Below are positions 24,493 to 32,165 of a stretch of DNA of 52,273 nucleotides, piece by piece. Numbering within the stretch: the stretch's first letter is position 1; each line of letters opens with the position of its first letter. Both the position numbers and the translations under genes were made by a program. Source of the stretch: Acidimicrobiia bacterium (GTDB lineage: Bacteria; Actinomycetota; Acidimicrobiia; Acidimicrobiales; SZUA-35); NCBI GenBank assembly GCA_029863385.1, contig JAOTVU010000012.1:1-52273 (forward strand). Reading direction: 5' to 3'. Under the pieces are notes generated by a model, which ran no database searches, was not told where the DNA came from, and worked only from the letters and a program-made list of their open reading frames with translations.

Positions 24493-25866
24493 TCAGAAAT
24501 GCCGGATCACGATCCGGTGCTTTCCGCCTGAGGTCAGCTCGAACGGCTCGTCGTCGGAAAGTCGCACATCGAGCTGATCCTTCGACCGTTGACGAACCCA
24601 GCTCAGGATCGTCTTCTTCTCGTCGGCGTTGAAGGAGGCCCGGGGTTCCACTCTGACAACCAGTGACCGGGGATCGGGTTGGACGATCTGCCATCGCCTG
24701 ACGCCTTCGACCTGGTTGAAGGGCAGGAAGAAGGTGGCGGGAACGAGCTGGGTCCCGTCGGGCAGCAGAACGAAGTCACCCGACCGTCCGGTCACCGCGG
24801 TCAGCGTCCGGCCCGCACGGCCACAGTCGCAGTTGAGGGTGCCCTCGATGCCGATGTCCCCGACCCGATAGCGGATGAACGGCATGTGGCGAGCGTGGAA
24901 GTTGGTCACGACGATGGCGCCTGGCTGTCCGGGGGGGCAGGCGCGATCCTCGTCGTCGAGCACCTCCACCAGCGACTGATGATCGGCCAGATGGAGATTG
25001 CCCGCCTCGCACCGGTGCGCCATGATCCCCCCGTCGTTTGCACCGTACTCCTCGACCACGGTCGAGCCGAAGGCGTCGACGATGTCCCGGTGCCACGCCG
25101 GCCACAGGGGTTCAGCCATCGTCACGATGAGCGGCGGTCCGGAGAGAGTCCGAGCGGCATCGAGCACCGCCGCAGCCATGCTGGCGATCGTGGAGGCGTA
25201 GCCGTACCACATGCGGACGTGGCGGTCGCAGGCCTGGACGGCCCGTTCCAGGCTCCGAGTACCGTCGACCTCGATGCTTGCCAGCGAGACGTCGGTTCGC
25301 TCAACCGCGAACCGCAGTCTCCGGATCCTGCTCTTGTGGTTGAGGCCGAGGGAGGTCGGGAACCCGAGCAGGAGTTTGGGGTCCCCGTACTCGACGCCGA
25401 ATTCCCGGAAGCGGTAGATCTGGGTGGCGTATCCCTCCGCCCAGGCCCGCCGATCGAGCGGATAGTTCCAGGGATCGCCCGTTGATCCGCCGGTGTGTTT
25501 CCAGACGACCCGGTGCTCGTCCCGTCGGGTGCTGAGAAACTCATCAGGGCGATCGATCATGGTCTGTTTGTCGACGACGGGGAAGTGGTCGAGCCGAGGC
25601 TCGAGTCCCGCATAGGCCGGTACACAACGGACCGCATAACGCACGATCCGATCCAACGCCTCCGCTCGCCACGCCTCCCGTTCGGACTCATTCTGTAGCA
25701 CCCACTGTTCCCGTTCGTCGGCGAGGCTCAGGAAGGGGGTACCGAGGATGGGTTCGACCGCAAGGCGGGTCGTCAGTGCAAGTCCCTTGTGGTGGAGGCG
25801 TGCCGCGAGCGGGCGTCGTCCGGCATCTGTTCTCACGTTGCCACCTCGGTCGAGCGCTAGGTCCAT
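24493..25866 (-). CDS. CapK/phenylacetate-CoA-ligase-like adenylate-forming protein
   Basis: A 457-residue protein of the PaaK/CapK branch of adenylating enzymes. The substrate-loop motif KHTGGSTGDPWNYPLD is near residue 125; further landmarks are VEEYGANDGGIMAHRCE, NFHARHMPFIRYRVGDIG and CDCGRAGRTLTAVTGRSGDF, ending in a C-terminal swing domain. CapK-like members occur in capsule and exopolysaccharide loci and are thought to activate an acid for transfer to a sugar, but their substrates are largely unknown. It begins within the end of the SARP gene (10-base overlap), so both form one transcript, divergent from the polysaccharide operon. The start is ATG 25866. Confidence 0.85.
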   Translation of the reverse strand: MDLALDRGGNVRTDAGRRPLAARLHHKGLALTTRLAVEPILGTPFLSLADEREQWVLQNESEREAWRAEALDRIVRYAVRCVPAYAGLEPRLDHFPVVDKQTMIDRPDEFLSTRRDEHRVVWKHTGGSTGDPWNYPLDRRAWAEGYATQIYRFREFGVEYGDPKLLLGFPTSLGLNHKSRIRRLRFAVERTDVSLASIEVDGTRSLERAVQACDRHVRMWYGYASTIASMAAAVLDAARTLSGPPLIVTMAEPLWPAWHRDIVDAFGSTVVEEYGANDGGIMAHRCEAGNLHLADHQSLVEVLDDEDRACPPGQPGAIVVTNFHARHMPFIRYRVGDIGIEGTLNCDCGRAGRTLTAVTGRSGDFVLLPDGTQLVPATFFLPFNQVEGVRRWQIVQPDPRSLVVRVEPRASFNADEKKTILSWVRQRSKDQLDVRLSDDEPFELTSGGKHRIVIRHF

Positions 25867-26741
25867 GGTCGACGGTTGGCCGCGTCCTGCGCCAGCTGTT
25901 CACTCCCGCTGCGTTCCGGCGTGTCCGGCGACGAGAACACCGCGCAGGTCGCGTCGCTTCGATCCGACCGCCGGCGGCCGCGGGATGAGGCGGCTCCGGT
26001 GGCCCGGCTCATCAGCTCGTACATCTGGAGGGAAGGTGAGACACCGAGCTCCCGTTCCAGCACCCTGCGGTACTGCTCGTGGGTTCGCACCGCCTCGGCG
26101 ATGTTCCCCTCGGCGAGATGGGCCGACATCAGGGCCCGGTAGCCGGACTCCCGCAGCGGCTCTGCCGCCACGGCCGAGGTCGCAGCGTCGATGGCGGCAG
26201 CGAACAGACCAAGCTCGGTGAACAGCATCGCCAGCGTGTCGAGCGCGTGGAGCCGAAGCTGCCGCCACCGTTCCTGGTGAACGTCGAGCCAGTCCTCGTA
26301 CCATCCGGCCAACAGCTCGTGGGTGAACGATCGAATCAATCGCTGCACGTCCACTCGTTCGTCGCCACCCGTCGACACCAGGTTGCCGACGTCTTCCCGT
26401 CCAAGAACCCGATGCGCAAGGCGCTGGAGATCGACGAGATCGATCGCCACCTGGTCGCACAGGCGCAGCCGGCTGCCGTCGGCCGAGATGAGTCGCTTGC
26501 ACAGCTGATTGATCCGCCAGAGTCCGGTCCGCAGATTTGCGCCGGCGCGCAGCTCGGTCACGTCGGGCCATAGCTTGCCGGCGACCGCGGCCCGCTCCAT
26601 CGGCTCGGGGTTGAGGGCCAACAGGGCCAGCAGGCGGGTGGCCGGCAAACCGATATCGGACGGCACGTTGTCGACGGAGAGCCTGAATCCCGGAACGAGC
26701 GTTATGTATACGGGAGAAAGAGAGTGGTCCGCCGGCTGCAT
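25857..26741 (-). CDS. SARP/BTAD-family transcriptional regulator
   Basis: A 294-residue regulator. An OmpR-like winged helix (about 10-90: LSVDNVPSDIGLPATRLLALLALNPEPMERAAVAGKLWPD) precedes a bacterial transcriptional activation domain (about 95-265) built of TPR-like helices: HELLAGWYEDWLDVHQERWRQLRLHALDTL and SGYRALMSAHLAEGNIAEAVRTHEQYRRVLERELGVSPS. SARPs activate secondary-metabolite and polysaccharide genes by binding direct repeats. I chose ATG 26741, with GAGGG four bases upstream. The longer TTG start at 26777 would lie inside the -35/-10 region found at 26766-26795. The downstream capK-like gene overlaps by 10 bases. The likely target is the divergent operon from 27078. Confidence 0.87.
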   Translation of the reverse strand: MQPADHSLSPVYITLVPGFRLSVDNVPSDIGLPATRLLALLALNPEPMERAAVAGKLWPDVTELRAGANLRTGLWRINQLCKRLISADGSRLRLCDQVAIDLVDLQRLAHRVLGREDVGNLVSTGGDERVDVQRLIRSFTHELLAGWYEDWLDVHQERWRQLRLHALDTLAMLFTELGLFAAAIDAATSAVAAEPLRESGYRALMSAHLAEGNIAEAVRTHEQYRRVLERELGVSPSLQMYELMSRATGAASSRGRRRSDRSDATCAVFSSPDTPERSGSEQLAQDAANRRPWT

Positions 26742-26765
26742 GGTCCCTCGACTGCCCGCCCGTTC

Positions 26766-26795
26766 ATTAACTGTCAAAGGAACCTATGTTGTCAA
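26766..26795 (-). promoter_or_regulatory. Candidate sigma70-type promoter of the SARP gene
   Basis: On the minus strand TTGACA (26795-26790) and GTTAAT (26771-26766) are separated by 18 bases and lie 25 bases before the chosen ATG 26741. The -35 is a perfect consensus; the -10 matches four of six. Confidence 0.6.
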
Positions 26796-26880
26796 GCGAT
26801 TAGTCGAATGAATCGGACGAGGCGCCCGCGTACCGCCCTTTAGCGGAAGGACCCGCGCCGCGAGCCATCGGAACAACTGC

Positions 26881-26910
26881 CTGGTCATTGATTGGTCAGT
26901 GACGGACCAG
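26881..26910. promoter_or_regulatory. 11-bp direct repeat, possible SARP binding site
   Basis: TGGTCATTGAT (26882-26892) is followed at once by TGGTCAGTGAC (26893-26903). An 11-base pitch is what SARP/OmpR-type winged helices use. The same stretch also contains an inverted pair, CTGGTC (26881-26886) and GACCAG (26905-26910). It lies mid-way in the 336-base gap (26742-27077) between the SARP gene and the polysaccharide operon. Nothing else in that gap was recognised, and I could not define the plus-strand promoter. Confidence 0.5.
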
Positions 26911-27077
26911 AGACGTTCGAGCTCTCGCCGGGAGACGGCACATGATACCCGTCGGAGGCGGGACATTGTCAGTCATGGGGTTGGATATCGGAACAGAACC
27001 GTCCAGCGAATTACTCGGTACCGATCGTTCGGTCTCGAATCTTACATCCAGGAATTCGATTTGCATCGGGGGAAGCA

Positions 27078-28265
27078 TTGCCGAAAGATCAGATCTTCGA
27101 ATTGTTGACCGACCCAGGGGGGTCAGCGCACGGGCCGACGTTGAAAGTCGGAGTCGTCGGCTGTGGATACTGGGGCTCCAAACACGTCCGTGTCCTCACG
27201 GCCATGCCCCAGGTCGCCCTCGTGGTTGCCATCGACCACGACCCGTCGACGCTGTCGAGTCTGGCTCGGCGGTTTCCACAGATCGGGACGGCTTCGGCGT
27301 TGGCCGACGTCGGTGCCGAACTCGATGCGGTCGTGGTCGCGACGCCGGCCCGGACCCACGGCGCCCTTGCGACCGAGGCACTGGAGAGCGGCTGCCATGT
27401 CCTGGTGGAGAAGCCGCTGGCGACCTCGGTCGTCGACGCCGAGCGGTTGGTGCGGCTCGGAGACCAGCGAGGGCTCCGGGTGATGAGCGGCCACACCTTC
27501 GAGTACAACCCGGCGGTCTGGAAGCTGCGCACGATTCTCCAGCAGGGGTCGCTGGGCGAGATCTACCACATCTACACCGCACGACTCAATCTCGGACTCT
27601 TCCAGGGTGATGTGAACGTCGTCTGGGATCTTGGTCCCCACGACATCTCGATCGTCAACTACCTTCTGGGCTCCCGACCGACCTCGGTATCGGCGTGGGC
27701 CGGCGCCCTCGGACACCAGCCCGTCGAAGACGTCGCCTACCTGCGGTTGCACTATCCCGACATCGGACTGGTGGCTCAGGTCCATCTGAGCTGGCTCGAT
27801 CCGTGCAAAGTCCGTCGGGTCACCGTCGTCGGCAGCCGCAAGATGGCCGTCTACGACGATCTCGCCGACGACGAGCGGCTGAAGATCTTCGACAAGGGGA
27901 TCGATGCGGCCGAGGGTGCGGCGCCGGCCCACGGCCAGATCGCCTACCGGCGCGGCGGCAGCGAATGTCCCTACATCGACTTCCGCGAGCCCCTGGCCAT
28001 CGAGGATCGGACCTTCGTCGAGTCGATCCTGGCCGGTGAACCGGTGCCGTCCGACGGCCGCAGTGGGCTGGCGGTCGTTCGCGTCCTCGAGGCGGCGACC
28101 GAATCGATGCGGCTCGGTCGCTCCGTCGACATCTCCTATGGGGCAAACATCGAGCCCGGGCACGCCGCACCCGTGGAGCCGGTGCCCGCGGCGACGGTCG
28201 GGGCGGGATCGGCGCGCAACGGCAGCCGGCCGGCGATCGGGACGGAATTCGGGGAGGCACGGTGA
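27078..28265 (+). CDS. Gfo/Idh/MocA-family sugar oxidoreductase (WbpB/WlbA-like)
   Basis: A 395-residue NAD(P)-dependent oxidoreductase and the first gene of the polysaccharide operon. The Rossmann motif is KVGVVGCGYWGSKHVRVL (23-40); the family's EKP motif is at 111-113 (CHVLVEKPLA), followed by SGHTFEYNPAVWKLR and VWDLGPHDISIVNYLLG. The C-terminal domain continues to about 365, then a low-complexity Pro/Ala tail. WbpB/WlbA proteins oxidise C3 of UDP-GlcNAcA so that a DegT aminotransferase can install an amino group, and such an aminotransferase is the next gene (GTGA overlap). The sugar is not determined. The start is TTG 27078 with GGGGGAAG upstream; no ATG or GTG gives the intact Rossmann start. 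Confidence 0.87.
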   Translation: MPKDQIFELLTDPGGSAHGPTLKVGVVGCGYWGSKHVRVLTAMPQVALVVAIDHDPSTLSSLARRFPQIGTASALADVGAELDAVVVATPARTHGALATEALESGCHVLVEKPLATSVVDAERLVRLGDQRGLRVMSGHTFEYNPAVWKLRTILQQGSLGEIYHIYTARLNLGLFQGDVNVVWDLGPHDISIVNYLLGSRPTSVSAWAGALGHQPVEDVAYLRLHYPDIGLVAQVHLSWLDPCKVRRVTVVGSRKMAVYDDLADDERLKIFDKGIDAAEGAAPAHGQIAYRRGGSECPYIDFREPLAIEDRTFVESILAGEPVPSDGRSGLAVVRVLEAATESMRLGRSVDISYGANIEPGHAAPVEPVPAATVGAGSARNGSRPAIGTEFGEAR

Positions 28266-29425
28266 GCCCCTCGTATTCTTCCTCGACACGGCCGGGCGGT
28301 GACGAGCGCCGCACCGTGTCGTTCTGCGACCTTCCCGCGCTCCACCAACCGTTGATGGCCGAGTTCCATCATCGCTTCGACGAGCTGGCCGCCGCCGCCG
28401 CATTCGTCGGCGGGGAGTGGCTGGATCGCTTCGAGCGGGAGTGGGCCCGGTACTGCGGCGTCGACCATGCAATCGGTGTGGCAAACGGGACCGACGCCAT
28501 CGAACTCGTGCTGCGCGGCATTGGTATCGGTCCGGGCGACGAGGTCATCGTTCCGGCCAACACCTTCATCGCCACCCCGGCCGCCGTCGTCGCCATCGGG
28601 GCGACCCCACGGTTCGTCGACGTCGACCCGGGAACGTTGCTCGTGACACCGACGAACGTGCTGTCCGCCATCGGGCCGGCGACCGCGGCGGTGATCGTCG
28701 TACATCTCTACGGCCAGATGGTGGACGTCGAATCGGTGATGTCGGTGACGGAACCACGTGGGATCGTGGTGATCGAGGATGCGGCCCAAGCCCACGGTGC
28801 GACGTTTCGCGGGGCACGGGCCGGATCGCTGGGTCGTGCCGGCACGTTCAGTTTCTACCCGAGCAAGAACCTCGGAGCCCTCGGTGATGGCGGCGCGGTT
28901 GTGACCGATGATGCGGCGCTCGCCGAACGAATTCGGGTGCTCGGCAACCACGGGAGGGGTCGAATCGTCGGGATCCACGTCGAGGTCGGCCGGAACAGCC
29001 GACTCGATGGCATCCAGGCCGCCTTCCTGTCGGTCAAGCTCCCGAATCTCGATCGGGAGAATCGCCGGCGCCGGGCGGCGGCCGAGCGCTATCGACGGCG
29101 CTTGTCGGACCTGCCGATCTCCTTCCCGGAGGTGCAGCCGGGAGCCGAACCGGTCCATCACCTGATGGTGGTGCAGGTCAATGGTCGCGACCGGTTTCAG
29201 CGGTGGCTGGCCGATCGCCACATTGAGACCTCGGTTCACTACCCGGTTCCGTGCCATCGCCAACCGGCGTTCGAGCGCTTCGGATCCGGCTATCTGCCGA
29301 TCGTGGAGAGGGCGGCGGACCGACTCGTTTCGCTCCCGCTGTTCCCGACGATGACCGACGACGACATCGATCTCGTCTGCGAGGTGGCCCGGGCATTCTG
29401 GACCAGGTCGGGAGCGAGCAGATGA
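28262..29425 (+). CDS. DegT/DnrJ/EryC1/StrS-family sugar aminotransferase
   Basis: A 387-residue PLP-dependent aminotransferase. Visible landmarks are GVANGTDAIELVLRGIGIGPGDEVIVPANTFIAT, HLYGQMVDVE, Asp173 in VVIEDAAQAHGA and the Schiff-base Lys202 in SFYPSKNLGALGDGGAV. The protein ends with YPVPCHRQPAF and a SLPLFPTMTDDDID segment typical of the WbpE/FdtB/DesV group. It would transaminate the 3-keto (or 4-keto) nucleotide sugar produced by the preceding oxidoreductase. The start GTG 28262 overlaps the previous stop by four bases, and its stop overlaps the next ATG (ATGA). No matching N-acetyltransferase lies between, unless one of the later GNAT-fold genes does this. Confidence 0.9.
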   Translation: MSPSYSSSTRPGGDERRTVSFCDLPALHQPLMAEFHHRFDELAAAAAFVGGEWLDRFEREWARYCGVDHAIGVANGTDAIELVLRGIGIGPGDEVIVPANTFIATPAAVVAIGATPRFVDVDPGTLLVTPTNVLSAIGPATAAVIVVHLYGQMVDVESVMSVTEPRGIVVIEDAAQAHGATFRGARAGSLGRAGTFSFYPSKNLGALGDGGAVVTDDAALAERIRVLGNHGRGRIVGIHVEVGRNSRLDGIQAAFLSVKLPNLDRENRRRRAAAERYRRRLSDLPISFPEVQPGAEPVHHLMVVQVNGRDRFQRWLADRHIETSVHYPVPCHRQPAFERFGSGYLPIVERAADRLVSLPLFPTMTDDDIDLVCEVARAFWTRSGASR

Positions 29426-30768
29426 TCGATCAGCCTCTGACGGTGGCCGTGCACGGTCTGGGCCATGTGGGTGCGGTCAGCGCGGCATGTCTGGCCGATC
29501 AGGGTCATCACGTCATCGGTGTCGACATTGATCGGAGCAAGGTCGATCAGATCAACGCCGGGCAGCCGAGCGTCTCGGAACCTGGACTGGCCGACGTGGT
29601 CGGGCGGGTCACGGCGAACGGTCGCCTGATCGCCCGTGTCCATGGCGCCGACGCGGTCGCAGGGCTGTTGGACACCGTCGATGTCCACCTCGTCTGTGTC
29701 GGGACCCCGTCGAGCAACAACGGCTCGCCCGATGTCTCGGCGGTGGTCACGGTCGTCGATTCGATTGTAGAGGCGCTGGCATCCGGTGACCGGCGTCGAT
29801 ATCCCGTCATCATCGTCCGGTCGACGGTACTTCCGGGAACCGTGGACGGAATCGCCCGTTCCGTGGAGGAACGGTTCGGGCCCCGAGCCGGCGTCGACTT
29901 CGGCCTGGCGATGTGTCCCGAGTTCCTCCGCGAGGCGTCGGCCGTCAGCGACTTCCTCGATCCGCCGTTCACCGTTGCCGGGGTGTCGGATGCCAGGTCC
30001 GAACACACCGTGAACCGGCTGTTCGCCTTCACCGGTCGTCCGGTTCAGTCGGTCACCGTGCCGACGGCCGAGATGATCAAGTACGCCTGCAACGCCTTCC
30101 ACGCCCTGAAGGTGGCGTTCGCCAACGAGATCGGGCGGATCTCACAGGCGTCCGGTGCTCACGGCCTGTCCGTGATGGACGTACTCTGCCGAGACCAGCG
30201 GCTCAACATCTCCGATGCCTACCTTCGGCCCGGATTCGCCTTCGGTGGAAGCTGTCTGCCCAAGGATCTGCGGGCCCTCGGGCACCACAGCCGGCGACTC
30301 GACCTCGACGTCCCGCTGATCGACAGTGTGCTGCGGTCGAACGACGAGCACGTCCGACACACGACCCGACTGATCGAGTCCTTCCGCCCTCGGCGAGTCT
30401 GTGTGCTCGGACTGACCTTCAAGGCGGGCACCGACGATGTGCGGGAGAGCCCGTACGTGAGGGTGGCCGAATGGTTGCTCGGCCGGGGTTGTGAGGTCGC
30501 GATCTGGGATCCGGACCTCGACACCGGTCGGTTGACGGGCGCCAACCAGGCATACATCGAGGAGCGGCTCCCACACCTCGCCCGCCTGGTCTGCTCGACG
30601 CCTGCAGAGGCCTTGGACGAGGCGGATGTAGCGCTCCTGGGAACGGTCGGCGACGATGTCCTGGCCGAACTGGGTCGACGGCCGCGGATCACGGTGATCG
30701 ATGCCGAAGGTTCGCTGTCCGTCGAGCTCCGGGACCGCTCCGCTGACTATCAGGGGGTGGCATGGTGA
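29422..30768 (+). CDS. Nucleotide-sugar dehydrogenase, GDP-mannose dehydrogenase (AlgD)-like
   Basis: A 448-residue three-domain dehydrogenase that oxidises a nucleotide hexose to the uronic acid with two NAD. Landmarks are the Rossmann start VAVHGLGHVGAVSAACLADQGHHVIGVD, MCPEFLREASAVSDFLDPPFTVAG, EMIKYACNAFHALKVAFANEIGRI and the catalytic Cys278 in FAFGGSCLPKDLRALG. The PEFLRE...PPFTVAG and LSVMDVLCRDQRLNIS segments are closer to GDP-mannose 6-dehydrogenase than to UDP-glucose dehydrogenase (recalled comparison, not an alignment). The product would supply mannuronic or a related uronic acid. ATG 29422 overlaps the upstream stop (ATGA), and its end overlaps the next start by seven bases. Confidence 0.88.
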   Translation: MIDQPLTVAVHGLGHVGAVSAACLADQGHHVIGVDIDRSKVDQINAGQPSVSEPGLADVVGRVTANGRLIARVHGADAVAGLLDTVDVHLVCVGTPSSNNGSPDVSAVVTVVDSIVEALASGDRRRYPVIIVRSTVLPGTVDGIARSVEERFGPRAGVDFGLAMCPEFLREASAVSDFLDPPFTVAGVSDARSEHTVNRLFAFTGRPVQSVTVPTAEMIKYACNAFHALKVAFANEIGRISQASGAHGLSVMDVLCRDQRLNISDAYLRPGFAFGGSCLPKDLRALGHHSRRLDLDVPLIDSVLRSNDEHVRHTTRLIESFRPRRVCVLGLTFKAGTDDVRESPYVRVAEWLLGRGCEVAIWDPDLDTGRLTGANQAYIEERLPHLARLVCSTPAEALDEADVALLGTVGDDVLAELGRRPRITVIDAEGSLSVELRDRSADYQGVAW

Positions 30769-32162
30769 ACGGGCCCTGGCTCGACGATCCGGTCCGTGAC
30801 GGCACGACCCCCGGACGGATCGTGATCCTGCTGGAGAATCTGCCGGTCGAGCGGGACCGCCGGGTCTGGCGACAGGCCCGGGCGCTGGTTCGGCACGGGT
30901 TGGCCGTGACGGTCGTGTGTCCGGCATCGGAGGAGTGGGCCTCCGGCTCCGGCGGACGGGGTTCGAGAAGGCGGACCGTCGACGGCGTCGAGATCCGATC
31001 GTTCGTCCCGGCGCGGGAGCGATCCGGTGTACTCGGTTTCGTGTTGGAGTATCTTGTTGCACTGGCGAAGATGACGTGGATCCTGCGCCGCCTTCACCGA
31101 TCGAGCAGGATCGGCGGCATCCAGGTCTGCAACCCGCCCGACATCTTCTTCGCCGTGGGCTGGTGGGCGCGGCGTCGTGGCATTCCCTTCCTCTTCGACC
31201 AGCACGACCTGTGCCCCGAGTTGTTCCTGACTCGATTCGGTGCCGGGCCCGCCCCAGGCGCCGACAGACGCGTCCCGGCGCCGTTGGTCGCCGTCATCCT
31301 GGCCGTCCTTCGACGCTGCGAACGCGAGACCTACCTGAGCGCCAGCCGTGTCATCGCCACCAACGACTCCTACCGTCGAGTCGCAATCGAGCGAGGCGGC
31401 GTCGGCCCCCGTGACGTGGTCGTCGTCCGAAACGGGCCCGACCCCGAGAGGATGCGGCCCAACGGTTCGGTCAGCCGATCCGGCGGTGATCGGCGCCTCG
31501 TCGTGTGGATGGGAAACATCGGTCCCCAGGACGGCGTGGACGACGCAGTGCGTGCTGTCGCCCATCTCGTTCGCCGGATCGGACGGACCGACACCGACTT
31601 CGTCTTCATCGGTCGGGGTGAGGCACGAGCCGCGGCCATGGCGGTGGCCGAGCAGCTCGATCTCGATCGGTACGTGACGTTCACCGGCTGGATACCGGAC
31701 GACGAGGCGTTCGCCTTGTTGTCGGCGGCCGATGTCGGCCTCAGTGCCGACCCCCCGGGTCCACTCAACAACTGCTCGACGATGAACAAAACGCTCGAGT
31801 ACATGGCCTTCGGGCTTCCCGTCGTCGCCCACGATCTCCACGAAACCCGGATCTCCGCCGGTCCCGCCGCCGTGTACGCAGCCGACGGAACTCCCGAGGC
31901 GTTGGCCCGCTGCCTGGATCGTCTCCTCGACGACCCGGATCGGATGGCATCGATGGGACGTGAAGGTCGACGCCGGATCGAGGCACGACTCGGCTGGCCA
32001 CACCAGGCCGCGGGCTACGTGGCCCTCTGGCAGTCGGTGTTGGGTCTCGATCCCAAGCCGGTTGGATCACCGGCGTCGACAGCGCCGGTGCTCTCGCCGG
32101 TCGTGGCAACGGCGGGACAGCGGGCAGAGAATTCGACCATGTCGCCGAACGCAAGGACGTGA
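30762..32162 (+). CDS. GT4-family glycosyltransferase
   Basis: A 466-residue GT-B fold enzyme. The N-terminal half shows ILLENLPVERDRRVWRQARALVRHGLAVTVVCP and the acceptor-side NPPDIFFAVGWWARRRGIPFLFDQHDLCPELF. The C-terminal nucleotide-sugar domain shows VVWMGNIGPQDGVDDAVRAVAHL, FIGRGEARA, VTFTGWIPDDEAFALLSAADVGLSADP and EYMAFGLPVVAHDLHETR. This resembles WbuB-type transferases of O-antigen loci. It probably adds a sugar to the lipid-linked repeat unit at the inner face of the membrane. The last 30 residues are low complexity. Only one dedicated glycosyltransferase is present in the operon besides the initiating transferase, so the repeat may be short or other transferases lie elsewhere. Confidence 0.9.
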   Translation: MVNGPWLDDPVRDGTTPGRIVILLENLPVERDRRVWRQARALVRHGLAVTVVCPASEEWASGSGGRGSRRRTVDGVEIRSFVPARERSGVLGFVLEYLVALAKMTWILRRLHRSSRIGGIQVCNPPDIFFAVGWWARRRGIPFLFDQHDLCPELFLTRFGAGPAPGADRRVPAPLVAVILAVLRRCERETYLSASRVIATNDSYRRVAIERGGVGPRDVVVVRNGPDPERMRPNGSVSRSGGDRRLVVWMGNIGPQDGVDDAVRAVAHLVRRIGRTDTDFVFIGRGEARAAAMAVAEQLDLDRYVTFTGWIPDDEAFALLSAADVGLSADPPGPLNNCSTMNKTLEYMAFGLPVVAHDLHETRISAGPAAVYAADGTPEALARCLDRLLDDPDRMASMGREGRRRIEARLGWPHQAAGYVALWQSVLGLDPKPVGSPASTAPVLSPVVATAGQRAENSTMSPNART

Positions 32163-32165
32163 TCC

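Noticed and set aside
26742..26777. TTG 26777 as the SARP start
   Set aside because: It would place the start inside a good -35/-10 promoter; ATG 26741 has a proper RBS.
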